64,000 bases of DNA from Mya arenaria. Its lineage: Eukaryota; Mollusca; Bivalvia; Myida; Myidae. Shown here in pieces: positions 1-11,310 of this stretch; the stretch's first letter is position 1, and each line of letters starts with the position of its first letter. The position numbers were made by a program, and so were the translations under genes. Under the pieces are notes generated by a model. That model had not been told where the DNA came from and did no database searches. It saw nothing but the letters and a program-made list of their open reading frames with translations. The DNA is taken from NCBI RefSeq assembly GCF_026914265.1, contig NC_069135.1:19818548-19882547 (forward strand), written 5' to 3'.

Positions 1-1543
1 TCCCAACCTAATGTGTTAATATTCTAGTACCAAACAGCACAATAAACATCGTTCCCCAGGTCGAAACAGTATTTAGAAAGCAAACACTTGTTTCTATAAG
101 TCCACTAAATTTCTCAAACCCCATTAGAACGCAATTTCAAATTGTGTCTTGTAGACAAAAAAGGTCTCCAGCGGCCCTATGCATCCTTTTTCTGGTTACA
201 GACAAGCCCACTCATGGTCAAACAAGCCCCAGACAGGTTCTAAAAAGTCAAGCCTGAGCTCATTTAATCTCATTATGGCTACCATCAACCCATATCTGTC
301 ATACACTCACCACAGACAAACTGTGTGTCCAATAAACATTTTGTGCCAAACAAACACAAAAGGGGATCTATAAAGCTCTATATATGAAGTGCCCAATTGA
401 CAATAGTTTTGTAATACTATTACTTGGGACCATTAAGTGTAAATAAATCAAGTCAATTAAGTGCCCTGTAAATCTAAATCTGCTGCAATGAAGTTTATCT
501 AGTGTCAAACATATCACAGTAAGGCTCTTTTACATCCAACTCAGTTCAAATTAATCACAAATGCAGCTACATTTAAGTCCATCATGTGTCAAGCAAACAC
601 CAAAGCAAATAATCCCCACCCGACTGTTAGGCGGGAATATAATGAATACACTGTTTTCTGTGACCATAACGTAAACAGATCAGGTGCATTGGTTTGTAAA
701 AAAATGCTAACAAAAATAAGCATAACAAAAAAGCAGCTAAGTAATGCATATTCCACCCTTTATTAAACACAAGAACCGAAAAGAAAACACTGTGGGTTCA
801 CGTTTTAACTTTTAATTCTCAAATTTGTGTAGACGAATGAGGTGGAATAATGCTCTAGAAGGGTTTGTGTATATAATTTTTGTATGGAAGCATGTACCTC
901 CTTTTTAAGGACGTGTTTAGGCTTGAGCTTTAGCTCAAGACTTATGTTATAGATCACAAAAATTGTCCACTTGGAGTTGAAAATCATACTCAAAAGTACC
1001 AATTTTCAATGAAAATCAGTCTCTGAAACATACCTGAAAAAAACTTATTATTTACAAAATAAGTTCATGTACGAGTATGAAATATTTTGCGTATATTAAC
1101 AGTAAAACACATATTTACTATCGGATATGGATGGAAAAACTCCCATAAACTGAAAAACTACTCGAAGGTCTGGTGCATATGTACATTTGCAAATAATTTG
1201 TTAATTTCTTTCTCTTTTTAAGCTGTGATCTGAATTGATCATCTTTCAAGCCGTTCAGCACTATCAGTGCTTTGTTTATTCATGCAATTCATTCATGAAA
1301 ACTCAATGCTTACATACTGAAATTGGTCAGTACAAGAAACATCTGGGAATTCACACAGTAAATAGCCCAGCAGAATGACATGCTAAGTGGTGATTTATTG
1401 ACTAGTGCAATTGCATGGATTGATAAGTCCTTTTCTCAAAATGAGGAGTTTGGGAGGCAATTTCCCTGGACTGTAACATTTGAAATAAATGCTTTGATAT
1501 GTTTTTGACTATTATAAACCGAATTTTACACCATTTTTTCCAG
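1..1543. other. 5' region without a recognisable gene
   Basis: AT-rich sequence with only short open frames in all six frames and no family I recognise. It ends in a polypyrimidine-rich 3' splice acceptor immediately before the NACHT exon, so at least its right part is probably an intron of that gene. A short open stretch around 1377-1508 was considered as an extra exon and not accepted. Confidence 0.5.
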
Positions 1544-2697
1544 AACTAATAAAAACAATTGAAGAAGAGTATTATCGCTGCTTGACCTCAGTGTCATTGA
1601 TACCAATGATAAAGTCGCCAACAAAGAAGGTCGATGATGTTTATGTTGATCTAGAAATGTATGAAGGGAGGGACTCGCTAGATGACAAATTTGAACGTGG
1701 CTTCAATAATATGGAAAATGTTCTATATGGGAAAGGACATCGACATAAACTGATTTACTTGCTAGGTGATGCAGGTATGGGAAAAACCACTTGGTGTAAA
1801 AAGGTCATAAACACTTGGTTGTCTGTTCGTCGAAAAATTAAAGTCGAGAACGAGGATGACAAGTCGTGGAGTCCGGACGAAAAAGTATTACGGCACATCG
1901 ACGTACTCCTTCATGTTTCTTTGAGACAACACAAGGGAAGTAGCAAAGTATTGGACATGATATTGGGCCAGCCATTGTTCAAAGAATACGAAAAACATGG
2001 TGACACAATTGTGAATATACTTAGAGAAGAAGCTGACCGTTGTCTCATAGTTCTTGATGGACTGGATGAATGGAATCATGAAAACGAGGATATATTCCCA
2101 GAGCCTGACCAGTTGCACGGTGCCACAGTTATTGTCACAACGAGGCCTTACAGGAAACTCACGCTTGCCTGTAAAAACGAATCTAGCAAAATTGATAAAA
2201 TTGTAAAAATAATGGGTGTAGAAAATGTGCAAGTTCTTGCTGAACGTGTGATTGAACAGTTGAAATCATATTTCCCAAAACAGGAACAATGCTCAGAGGA
2301 AGACTTTACCTTTCAAGAGTTTCGAAAAAAGGTTGATGACCTTCCAGATTTCGATGTAACCAAATCTGAAAAAGGCAGTTTCATGCAGAATTTTTTGAAA
2401 AATCCGCTCATGCTTACACTGATGGTATGTTTGTGGTACGATGGGAATGTTTTGTGCAATACTGCAACACACGTCATTGGATCAATGATAGACTGGATGA
2501 TACGATATGCTGAAACATATTCTGCCTTGTCAAGTAGAGAACATTCGCGTTTCGATATGTCCAAGCTAAAAAGTAACTGGAGAGAAAGCCAAACATGCTT
2601 ACCAGAGAGCTTACGAAGCATGGTTAATTTTAGAGATTATGCTGGACTTATTGTAAAGCTTTCTCGTCTGGCCGATAGTACGCTCACTTGCTTCTAA
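1544..2697 (+). CDS. NACHT-domain protein (NLR-like), single exon
   Basis: This exon encodes a STAND-class NTPase core. A Walker A loop, GDAGMGKTT, lies at about 1764-1790. Walker B, CLIVLDGLDEW, lies at about 2041-2075. The sensor-like strand ATVIVTTRPYRK follows at about 2120-2155, then a helical region. NACHT proteins of this kind act as cytosolic nucleotide-switched receptors or scaffolds in innate immunity. There is no good ATG start. The reading frame is open back to a strong acceptor (TTTTTTCCAG ending at 1543), entered after two bases, giving LIKTIEEEYYRCLTS just upstream of the domain. I therefore call an internal exon, not a complete gene. It runs to a stop at 2697, but the true 3' end could be a splice donor shortly before that. 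The death-fold N-terminus and any C-terminal repeats are not seen. It is on the opposite strand from all other genes here. Confidence 0.85.
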
Positions 2698-3583
2698 AAG
2701 CATGCACAAGTAGAGCGCTGACACGTTTTTCTAACAATGTACACAAGCGTATTACTTAGTATTCTGAAAGTCTAGATTTGGCCCCATTTTCTCAAAAATC
2801 GTATGCCCCTTAAAAAAGGATTCTGTTGAACTCACTATTTTTTTTTTCTACAATATTCGTAATATTTACTTCTTGATAAAGTTTTAAACCATATATAGGA
2901 ATGATATTCATTATCATCACATTAAACTATTTTTCATTCATTAAAATCAAATATAAGTATGTCTTTTAAATAACTGAAATAAACTCCTTAACCCTGTTAA
3001 GCTTGAGAAACTACGATCTGAGCCTATCTCTGGTTACATGAAACATAAGACAGCCTCAAATTTAATAGAGCTACGATTTATCAGTAGGTCTACTTCTCTA
3101 GATGATTCTTTCAAGAAGTTTAAAATATGTAACATCATTCACCGTTGAACCATTTTACGATACATGCTTGTCAACTTGTATATACATTTCTTTAAACGTC
3201 TCGGGTAATTAACGAGAATGTTTCCAAAGCCCGACATTTAAATCTTAGTTACTGGCATTGATCACATTTACTGTTATGTTCAACGCTTATTTTCAACATG
3301 ACGTACATAAATATATCTCCATGTACTGCAATAATACAATGTATCGGCTTTAGAAAAAACTGGTAATGACTCAAGCGGACACTATCTTTTACGGGACACG
3401 TAAATAAAGCAAAACAAACGTAGCAGATAATTTACTTATGAATAAAGAAAAAAAGAAATGAATGTTTTTTGTTAATATAAGATTAACATAACGATGAATA
3501 TATCAATGCACTATACAACTTTATAATATATCGAAAATGTCCAATTTTAATAGCTTAGTTTCAAATTGCAAGTTTCAAGTTTA
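2698..3583. other. AT-rich spacer, no gene seen
   Basis: No open frame of note and no recognisable RNA or mobile element. It may be 3' UTR or intron of the NACHT gene. Confidence 0.4.
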
Positions 3584-3958
3584 TTAAAGATGCACTCTTA
3601 CTACCAAACAAGATTTATCACAATTCATAATATTGTTTTCAAATTCCCAAAAGGATGAATAAATGTCAGAAAAAATAGATATTTTGAAAGATACTGAGTT
3701 TAATTGGAAAGAAATGAGCATAAAACACCATATTTCTTCATTATGAGACTAATGTAGTCTACAGTAAATCTTTTAGCATTCACCAATCATTTACTATTTT
3801 AGCGCTTTCCGCTATTAAATTCACGGTTACAATCTTGTTATCAGTAGTTAATATTTTACATATATTCATTATTTAGTGAGTAGTTTAAGGTTTATCATTC
3901 AAATTTATGTTTTTTAAACATGTGTATGTATTGATTTTGAATAAGAGTGTCACTTTAA
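3584..3958. mobile_element. MITE with TTAA ends (piggyBac-like)
   Basis: Terminal inverted repeats of about 18 bp: the left end reads TTAAAGATGCACTCTTA and the right end, reverse-complemented, TTAAAGTGACACTCTTA. Both ends abut TTAA, the target preferred by piggyBac-type transposases. It is about 375 bp long with no coding capacity. It lies about 135 bp beyond the stop codon of the MCO gene and could lie within its 3' UTR. Confidence 0.65.
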
Positions 3959-4093
3959 TAACCAAATCACAAAGAACATGTAAGCCTTGAAAGTTAAATA
4001 TCAAATACACAGACTCATAGTCACAGTTAGTGACTATATTTTTAATATGTACAAATTTAATTTTAGTGCTGTACACTTGTTTTATCAACAATC

Positions 4094-6444
4094 TTAACTA
4101 AATGTTTTTGTAGCAGTTCGTCTATAATACGCGCACATTCCTATGATTATGAACAGCTCAATTGCAGCAACCGCTATCAGAGCTCCGAACATTCCCCAAA
4201 ATGTCGCGATCGGAATTGTGTCTGAAATCGAAAAAAACAACAGAAACTAAAATGTTTTTATCCAAAGATCAGCTATTGCTTATGGAGGTCATTTGTCGAT
4301 TTAAATCGATATGTTCGTACTTATTTTAATACCATCAGTATCAAATCAGCACTCTCATCAATGCAAATAATTGTCGATTACATCATAGTAATTTTCTGCA
4401 GTTACTTTAAAAGCACCGATATAACTTTACCTTCGTCAAGCATTACAGGTGATTCTTCCTGTTTAGCGCTCTTGCCTGTGCTAGGTTGCGGCGTAGGTGT
4501 ACTGCATGGGATATCATTTGGCTTAGTAAACTCAGGTGCTGGAAAGTTTCTACATTGAGGAAAACCAGAAGGTGCAGGTGGAACCTCAGAGAATGATTCA
4601 TTCAAAAGCATAGCCATTCCTCTCATTGTATGTGGATCCATGTGACAATGGAGCATCCAAAGACCCGGATTGGAGGCAGTAATTCTAACAATAGCATAGC
4701 CTCCCTTGGGAACCATTATCGTGTCCTTCATTGGTGGCTTTTGTGTTTCTAGTCCTGGTATAGTATTAACATTCCATGAGGTGTTGTTCCAATATGGTCC
4801 ATTGCAGTACGAACCATCACAAGAAATATCACCGTTTCCGTCACTATACTTGCCAGTTATTTGGTCATATTGGTGGTACCCAACCTTCAGGACTTGGAAG
4901 GCGTGACCATGACTGTGTATAGGATGGGGACCGGAAGCCCCATTCCCGTAATTTGTGAACACTAGTTGATATGCCTTCTGATCTCCAATACTAACTGCAT
5001 ATGTACACACACATATTTTATCGGTTCCGCAATCATGGTTGTCACACGAAGTGGATAATTCACGCGGTTGAGTAAGAGCAGATATTGGCGACAACATCAT
5101 GGATCTTCCATTAACGGAACCGTATCTGTACCCAGATCCTCCGGGGAATCCAAAGTTGAAGAACATTTCCTCAATGTTTAGTTGGTTGGCACCAAACGCC
5201 GGCATACTCGATGGAAATTTTATATCATTAAAAGTTACACAGTCGACATTTGGTTCACCAGGATACACTGAAAATGGACAATTTACAACAACACACCTAT
5301 CGCTCGAGGTACACGCCCGATTTGATGTCAATGGATCTGAAGTATCCGATTCGTTATACTGCAAAATGGCGTAAGCAGAGTGGTCCACCCCGGCTTCAAG
5401 AGTCTTCGCTCTTATCCAGTAGTTTCCAACACTTTGGTCCGCTATCATTTCAATATCGTATCTCTCTCCGTTGTGTAATATTATTGACTCAGCAATTATC
5501 GGTTCTATGTCGAATCCGTCGCTAGCCACTATTTTAAGACTATGTCCGTCGATAGAGAATCTAAATGGAAAAGCACTGCCTCCGCCAATAATTCGGAACC
5601 GATATTTTTCTCCTGCTGCGACCTTAAATGATGTCAGCGGAGCTCCTGTGTGTTGGCCGTTTTCATTGAAATATCTTCCTCTGCCGTTTATAAGCCCTGC
5701 ATGCCATTTCATTTTCGTAAACGATGTACCGTCAATTGCCGGTACCCCAAATGGCGCCTCTAATGGTTTGTAATCACCAAACATATTCTTTTGAAGCTGT
5801 AGATCTGCCTCCCATTCATGGTTGTATTCTGTTATCAAGACGACGTGCTCCTCAGACGAATTTTGTGTCCTTTCTCTGACAATAAGAGCGCCGTGTAGCC
5901 CCAACATTTGAAGCATCCCAATGTGATTGTGGTAAAAGAATGTGCCTGCACTAGGGACACTGAATTCGTAAGTGAAGGATTGTCCAGGATTTATTGGACA
6001 TTGCGTCACGTAAGCTGCTCCATCCATCCAAGGAGTTCCAATCTGATGAATTCCATGCCAATGAATGGCAATTGCATCACTATACAGGTTATTTGTCACA
6101 TGAATTTTCAAAGTTTGTCCTTCGTAAACGTTTAAAGTGGGGCCAGGCATTTGACCATTTATGGTTATTATCATTCTCGGTACTGCGTAGCCATCTGCGG
6201 TTATGATACCGTGAGTAGAAGTTGGCAAAGCGGATGGGTCGGAAGCATTAACGTCGTACCTGTATAGCATCCCTTCATGAAGATAAACCAGTTTGTTGTC
6301 GCCGTCGACCATGGTTTGTTTGAAACCAACGTCCATCGTAAACTCACAAATGTCATCCGTCGGGTCACATTCTAAGGTTTTGTGGGCAGCTACCGAACAG
6401 AGGAGCAAAATGACGAAAATCAGACGGCTTCCGATGCATTCCAT
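4094..6444 (-). CDS. Membrane-anchored multicopper oxidase (laccase-like), two exons
   Basis: Main exon 6444-4431, last exon 4221-4094, about 713 residues. A laccase-type oxidase couples one-electron oxidation of phenols or metals to reduction of O2 to water. The four copper-ligand blocks are complete: HWHGIH (residues 128-133), FFYHNHIGM (about 169-177), HPIHSHGH (about 507-514) and HCHMDPHTMRGM (about 599-610). Residues 1-20 form a signal peptide (MECIGSRLIFVILLLCSVAA). The ATG at 6444 is chosen because everything upstream in frame looks non-coding and the sequence TTTACAG sits just before it. The main exon ends GACGAA-G at a GTAAAG donor. A 3' acceptor at 4222-4223 rejoins the frame and adds one hydrophobic helix (TFWGMFGALIAVAAIELFII), then a short basic tail (YYRRTATKTFS) and a stop. 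The enzyme domain should therefore be extracellular on a type I anchor. MS-II lies just upstream. This is the only MCO copy in the window that looks functional. Confidence 0.9.
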
Positions 6445-6600
6445 TCTGTAAATAATAACAAATGAAATGCGAACTGTTTTATCTAAAGAATATGCATTTG
6501 TCAGAATTAAATGTATAACACGATATTTAAAGTGGATTTCTTTATATGAAAATAGTACTTGCACAATGCAAACAATAAATTGCGTTGGTAATTGTTTATC
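6445..6600 (-). promoter_or_regulatory. Putative MCO promoter / 5' UTR
   Basis: On the minus strand a TATA-like CATATAAAG lies at about 6540-6548, roughly 100 bp before the ATG. The same stretch is recognisable upstream of the MCO position at 28.0-28.3 kb and 52.0-52.2 kb. TTTACAG directly before the ATG could be a 5' UTR splice acceptor, which would move the promoter further upstream. Confidence 0.4.
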
Positions 6601-6719
6601 TATGATATATTGATATTATATTGAATGACTGTTTATTTATCTTTCAAATAACGATTTGAATTTTTTATTTCACAATTTTATGAAAACTGAAGTAAAATGC
6701 TCTCTTTTAACAGACACGT

Positions 6720-7175
6720 TGTATTCGCTTGAACATTTCATACCGTGTCATTATATTCGCATGAAAATTTCATACCGCGTCATTGTATTCGCATGAACAT
6801 TCAATACCGTGCCATTGTATTCGCATGAGCATTCAATACCGCGTTATTGTATTCGCATGAATATTCAATACCGCGTCATTGTATTCGCATGAACATTCCA
6901 TACCAAGTCATTTTATTCGCATGAATATTTCATACCATGTCATTGTATTCACTTGAAAATTTCATACCGTGTCATTGTATTCGCATGATCATTCAATACC
7001 GTGCCATTGTATTCGCATGAACATTCAATACCGCATCATTGTATTTGCATGAATATTCCATTCCGCGTCTTGTATTTGCATGAATATTCAATACCGCGTC
7101 ATTGTATTCGCATGGATATTTCATACCGCGTCATTGTATTTCCGCATGAATATTCAATACCGTGTCATATTCCCA
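6720..7175. repeat. MS-II minisatellite, 32-bp unit (X0 copy)
   Basis: About 14 imperfect copies of a 32-bp unit whose core reads TTCGCATGAACATTCCATAC. It begins about 275 bp upstream of the intact MCO start codon. This is the shortest of three MS-II arrays, and its units are more diverged than those at 30-32.5 kb. Confidence 0.9.
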
Positions 7176-8090
7176 TGTTTTCACATTTGCACTTTCTTGG
7201 TTTGTCCGTTTCATATTGTATGGCACGATCTTGAAAACTGACACTAAAAGTATTAAAAGCAAGACCACGTAAGTGTCGTCAGGCATGCTGGTTGATGAAT
7301 TTTCGATCAATCGATGAATCGATGAACAACGGTTTAATCGATTGATGAATTGCGATACATTTGACTTCTAGGTAACACTTAAAGACCGATACAAGCGATG
7401 TATAAGTAACAGGAGATAAATCTATAACAACTAAACAATTGACCGATCGAGCGATATATAGATATATAAATAGCGATATCATTCGATCGATACCTAAGCG
7501 ACTGAAATAAAAAATTCCAATCGATTGAATTTTGTTTGAGTTAAATATCCTTATGAAACTTTTACACATACACACATGATTTCTTGCATTACAAAATCAA
7601 AATTTGGCAAAATATTTTGTTAACAGTCACACTATGACAGTGAAACTTTTATGTTTATTTTTTGACACATAAGTATGAATTGAGGGTGAATACAAAATAA
7701 CAGTTGGAAACACAAAAGCAGTTCCACAATCTAATTTTTAAGTATCGCGTTTTAAATAAATGACCTTTTGGAACTGTATAATTAAATAAGAATAATTATT
7801 TATATGATAGATCGTAAAAGCACAATAGATTAACCTGACAGCAGTAAAAATAAATGGAATATGTTATGAATATGTTTACAGCAGGTTTTACACCTATCTT
7901 GTTTTTAAGACAGAATGTCAATAACATTGTCCATATCTGGATTAAATTATATTTACAGACGTTTTATCCAGTATGCCCGTTTTTCAAATAAGTACAAAAT
8001 CATATTACTTGCTATTATTGTATTCGTTTATTGTCAGTGCATGCTTGTGTATGGTTTATTTCAAAAGAATTTTGATATCGATGATTAAAA
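7176..8090. other. Spacer of the X block, non-coding
   Basis: No gene. The part from about 7515 is alignable by eye to 32.97-34.35 kb and 54.27-55.75 kb, but it lacks the two MITEs present there. The stretch 7290-7500 is rich in ATCGAT-type motifs and is private to this block. Confidence 0.55.
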
Positions 8091-8530
8091 GGAACTCGCT
8101 CATGGTTTGTAAAGTGCAATATCATTAATTACGAAATAAATGTGTGGCAAATCATAAGGAGTGTTAAAACAAAATTTCCGAATGCTTGAACCCTCCTGCA
8201 AATGTTGATATTTGCTCAAATATCGTCTTTGAAGGCCACAATTATCTTTAGCGTTTATAACGCGATTGAAAATTCATTTCGGCTGTGTGTTGCGTGATTG
8301 GTTGATTGACATTTTCGCGTGATGTTTTGACAGTCCCGGTGGACGCGTGAACTATCCGGCTGTTTTCTAATTTGTTCTTGACTTTACCGGCGTGGGTTCG
8401 AACCCAACTAAAATCAAAGTACTTTTTATGCTTTCAGTTTATTATTACTGCAATTTCGATACAGAGTAAAATAATGATAAATAAGTGTCGTCAGATGCAT
8501 TACCGGGAAACTAAAACATGTGCGAGTCAC
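8091..8530 (+). mobile_element. Dispersed repeat with a Pol III B-box-like motif
   Basis: About 430 bp that interrupts the X spacer compared with 34.35-34.40 kb and 55.74-55.80 kb, where flanking sequence continues without it. It contains GTGGGTTCGAACCCAAC at about 8391-8407, a good match to a tRNA T-arm / B box, followed by CTAAAATCAA. I do not see a convincing A box or a foldable tRNA, so it is a SINE-like candidate rather than a tRNA gene. Confidence 0.45.
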
Positions 8531-9040
8531 TTTAAATTAACATATTCTACATTATTCTTACAAAAATGTTTCATTTTTCTTACATTTATTTTCTAAAAGC
8601 GAATTGCATCCTCAACGCAGTAATGATATAGTGCAAAACCAACTCATTGACTTAAAATTGAAACCAAGCCATTCCTTATTTATAAAACAAATGTCAAGTC
8701 CATTTATGCTTAGAAAATAAATAAATAGAAAGAAAGATAAACATGAAAAATCATACAAACCTTTAACCTCCAACTTAATGTTAACTAAATAACAACTTGA
8801 GTGGTATTATAGACGGAGAATTGGTATTGAAAATCTTTAGACCATGAAGTTTAATAACCGCATCGACCAAAGGCATAATGGTCGGGTAAAATGACTGAAC
8901 GACAAAACTTCATGGTTCATGGAGAACAATCTCACATGTTTACCATTATTCTTTAATATGTGTGTCCATTTTATAGCACATCTATGTTTTTGATAGATCT
9001 TTAAATATAGTCCATATTTCATGGATTGTTATCTATTATC
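8531..9040. other. X-block spacer, no gene
   Basis: Non-coding sequence shared with 34.4-34.85 kb and 55.8-56.05/61.18-61.3 kb. The stretch around 8775-8800 is the empty-site equivalent of the Ngaro-like insertion at 56058-61177. Confidence 0.5.
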
Positions 9041-9344
9041 AATAATTAAACACAATATTGGTTTTTAATTTATCGCGTATCTTCAAAGGTTTAACTTTTC
9101 AAACAACTTTACAACGACTTTAATTTAATGATCTGTTTCGTTTGGTTCCCTTTGAGTTATTTCCATTGCAAAAGACAAGTTAGCATACTACGGGATGGCC
9201 TTAATATTGAACAATTTGTTGAAACTCTAGCCAAGTAAGCCAAAATGGCGTGTCACGAGGTCATTATAATTTAAAGTTATAGGTGTTCTCACGTGTCCAG
9301 ATATTTGAGACGTTGTGAAACACTACCTGTACATGTAATTGAGT
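9041..9344. repeat. Conserved left flank of MS-I
   Basis: About 300 bp found before 22-bp arrays again at about 35060-35195, 47130-47425 and 61990-62284, and partly at 22180-22350. It includes the shared string AGATATTTGAGACGTTGTG. It always ends where the first array units begin, so flank and array travel together. Confidence 0.75.
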
Positions 9345-10927
9345 GCTTCTTCTTGTGCACTACGGTATTAAGATATGTGCACTACGGCTTTCTAGTATGT
9401 GTAATACGGCATTTAGGTACATGGACTACGTCATTCAGGTATGTGCACTACGTCATTCAGGTACGTGGACTACGTCATTCAGGTATGTGCAGATCGGCAT
9501 TCTGGTATGTGAACTACGTCATTTAGGTACGTGGACTACGACATTCTGGTATGTGCACTACGTCATTCAGGTACGTACATTACGACATTCAGGTATGTGC
9601 ACTACGTCATTCAGGTACGTGGACTACGGCATTCTGGTATGTGCAATACGGCATTCAGGTACATGCACTACGACATTCTGGTATGTGCACTACGGCATTC
9701 AGGTACGTGGACAACGGCATTCTGGTATGTGCAAAACGGCATTCAGGTACGTGGACTACGGCATTCTGGTATGTGCACTACGTCATTCAGGTACGTGGAC
9801 TACGGCATTCTGGTATGTGCAGTACGGCATTCAGATATGTTCACTACGCATTCAGGTATTTTTACTGCAGCATTAGGGTACGTACACTAAGAATTCAAGT
9901 ACGTACATTACGGCATTCTGGTATGTGCACTACGTCATTCAGGTACGTGGACTTCGGCATCCTGGTATGTGCAATACGGCATTCAGGTACGTGGACTACG
10001 GCATTCTGGTATGTGCACTACGTCATTAAGGTACGTGGATTACGTCATTCAGGTATATGCAGTTCGGCATTCTGGTATGTGCACTACGTCATTCAGGTAC
10101 GTGGACTACGACATTCTGGTATGTGCACTACGTCATTCAGGTACATGGACTAAGGCATTCTGGTATGTGCACTACGTCATTCAGGTATTTGTAGTACGGC
10201 ATTCTGGTATGTTCACTACGGCATTCAGGTATTTTTACTGCGGCATTAGGGTACGTACACTAAGAATTCAGGTACGTACATTACGACATTCAGGTATGTG
10301 CACTACGTTATTTATGTACGTGGACTACGGAATTCTGCTATGTGCAATACGGCATTCAGGTACATACACTACGACATTCTGGTATGTGCACTACGTCATT
10401 CAGGTAAGTGGACTACGTCATTCTGGTATGTGCACTACGTCATCCAGGTACGTGGACTTCGGCATTCCGGTATGTGCAGTTCGGCATTCATGTATGTGCA
10501 CTACGTCATTCAGGTACGTGGACTACGGCATTCCAATATGTGCAATACGGCATTCAGGTACATGCACTACGGCATTCTGGTATGAGCAATACGGCATTCA
10601 GGTACATGTAGTACGGCATTCTGGTATGTGCACTACGTCATTCAGGTACGTGGACTAAGGCATTCATGTATGTTCACTACGGCATTCAGGTATGTACACA
10701 ACGGTATTCAAATATTACACTACGCCATTCAGGTATGTTAACAACGGCATTTAGATATGTGTACTTCGGCATTCAGGTACGTGCACTACGGCATCCAGGT
10801 GAGTTCACTACGGAATTCAGGTACGTGCACTACGGCATCCTGGTGAGTGCTCTACGTCATTCAGGTACGTGCACTACGGCATCCAGGTGAGTGCACTACG
10901 GCTTCCAGGTGAGTGCACTACCGCATT
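9345..10927. repeat. MS-I minisatellite, 22-bp unit, part 1 (X0)
   Basis: About 72 units beginning CATTCAGGTACGTGCAC. Many alternate between CATTCAGGTACGTGG and CATTCTGGTATGTGC versions, giving a 44-bp higher-order period. The array continues at 14717 after the LINE. Open frames through it (66 bp = 3 units = 22 codons) are repeat artefacts. Confidence 0.92.
10916..10927. repeat. Target site duplication of the LINE, left copy
   Basis: CACTACCGCATT, matched exactly by 14717-14728. Most array units have CGGCATT here, so the CCGCATT variant on both sides favours a true duplication, although the same variant occurs at a few other units. Confidence 0.55.
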
Positions 10928-11310
10928 GGTTTAAACATATTTTATTGAGCAAAATTTATCAACATTTCAATACAAATACATAATCAAATTTCAGGATTGG
11001 AACGGTAGAAATAAACTAATAGAGTTCCTTTCCCTGTTATGATAAATTACAATTAGCATTTGAGGCGGATACTAGTGATGGAGTTATAATCATATTAATA
11101 TACAAGCTCATATTAAATGATGTTTAAAATTTAGGCAATTGAATGATAGACGTTAAATGCAAAAAACATTTATTGTAGAAAAAAAACAAAAACTTTATTC
11201 TAAATTAATCAACTGTATTGAGGTAGAAAAAATATAGTATGAGAAAGAACGAAGAAGAAAAGAATGAGAGGCAAAGTAAAAGATGAGTGAGTGTTGGTGG
11301 TTTGAGTCGA

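Noticed and set aside
1377-1508. Short open frame (LSGDLLTSAIAWIDKSF) as an extra NACHT-gene exon
   Set aside because: No matching acceptor and donor pair in phase with the next exon, and no recognisable domain.
4706-6206. Plus-strand frames of 60-100 codons inside the MCO
   Set aside because: Antisense shadows of a strongly supported coding exon.
6445-6564. The MCO protein starting 40 residues further upstream
   Set aside because: The added residues are not signal-like, and a clear signal peptide begins at the ATG at 6444.
8340-8420. Possible tRNA gene at the GGTTCGAACCC motif
   Set aside because: The T-arm pairs, but no acceptor stem or D-arm can be drawn. Kept only as a SINE-like repeat.
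8837-9022. Minus-strand frame sharing ILKNNGKH with a frame at 34643-34858
   Set aside because: The nucleotide sequence is part of the duplicated spacer. The frames diverge with non-triplet differences and are closed in X2.
9345-10890. Several overlapping open frames of 70-230 codons with peptide repeats such as RHSGMCTTAF
   Set aside because: They follow the 22-bp unit (3 units = 22 codons) in more than one frame and end wherever unit length changes. No start context, splice site or domain supports coding.
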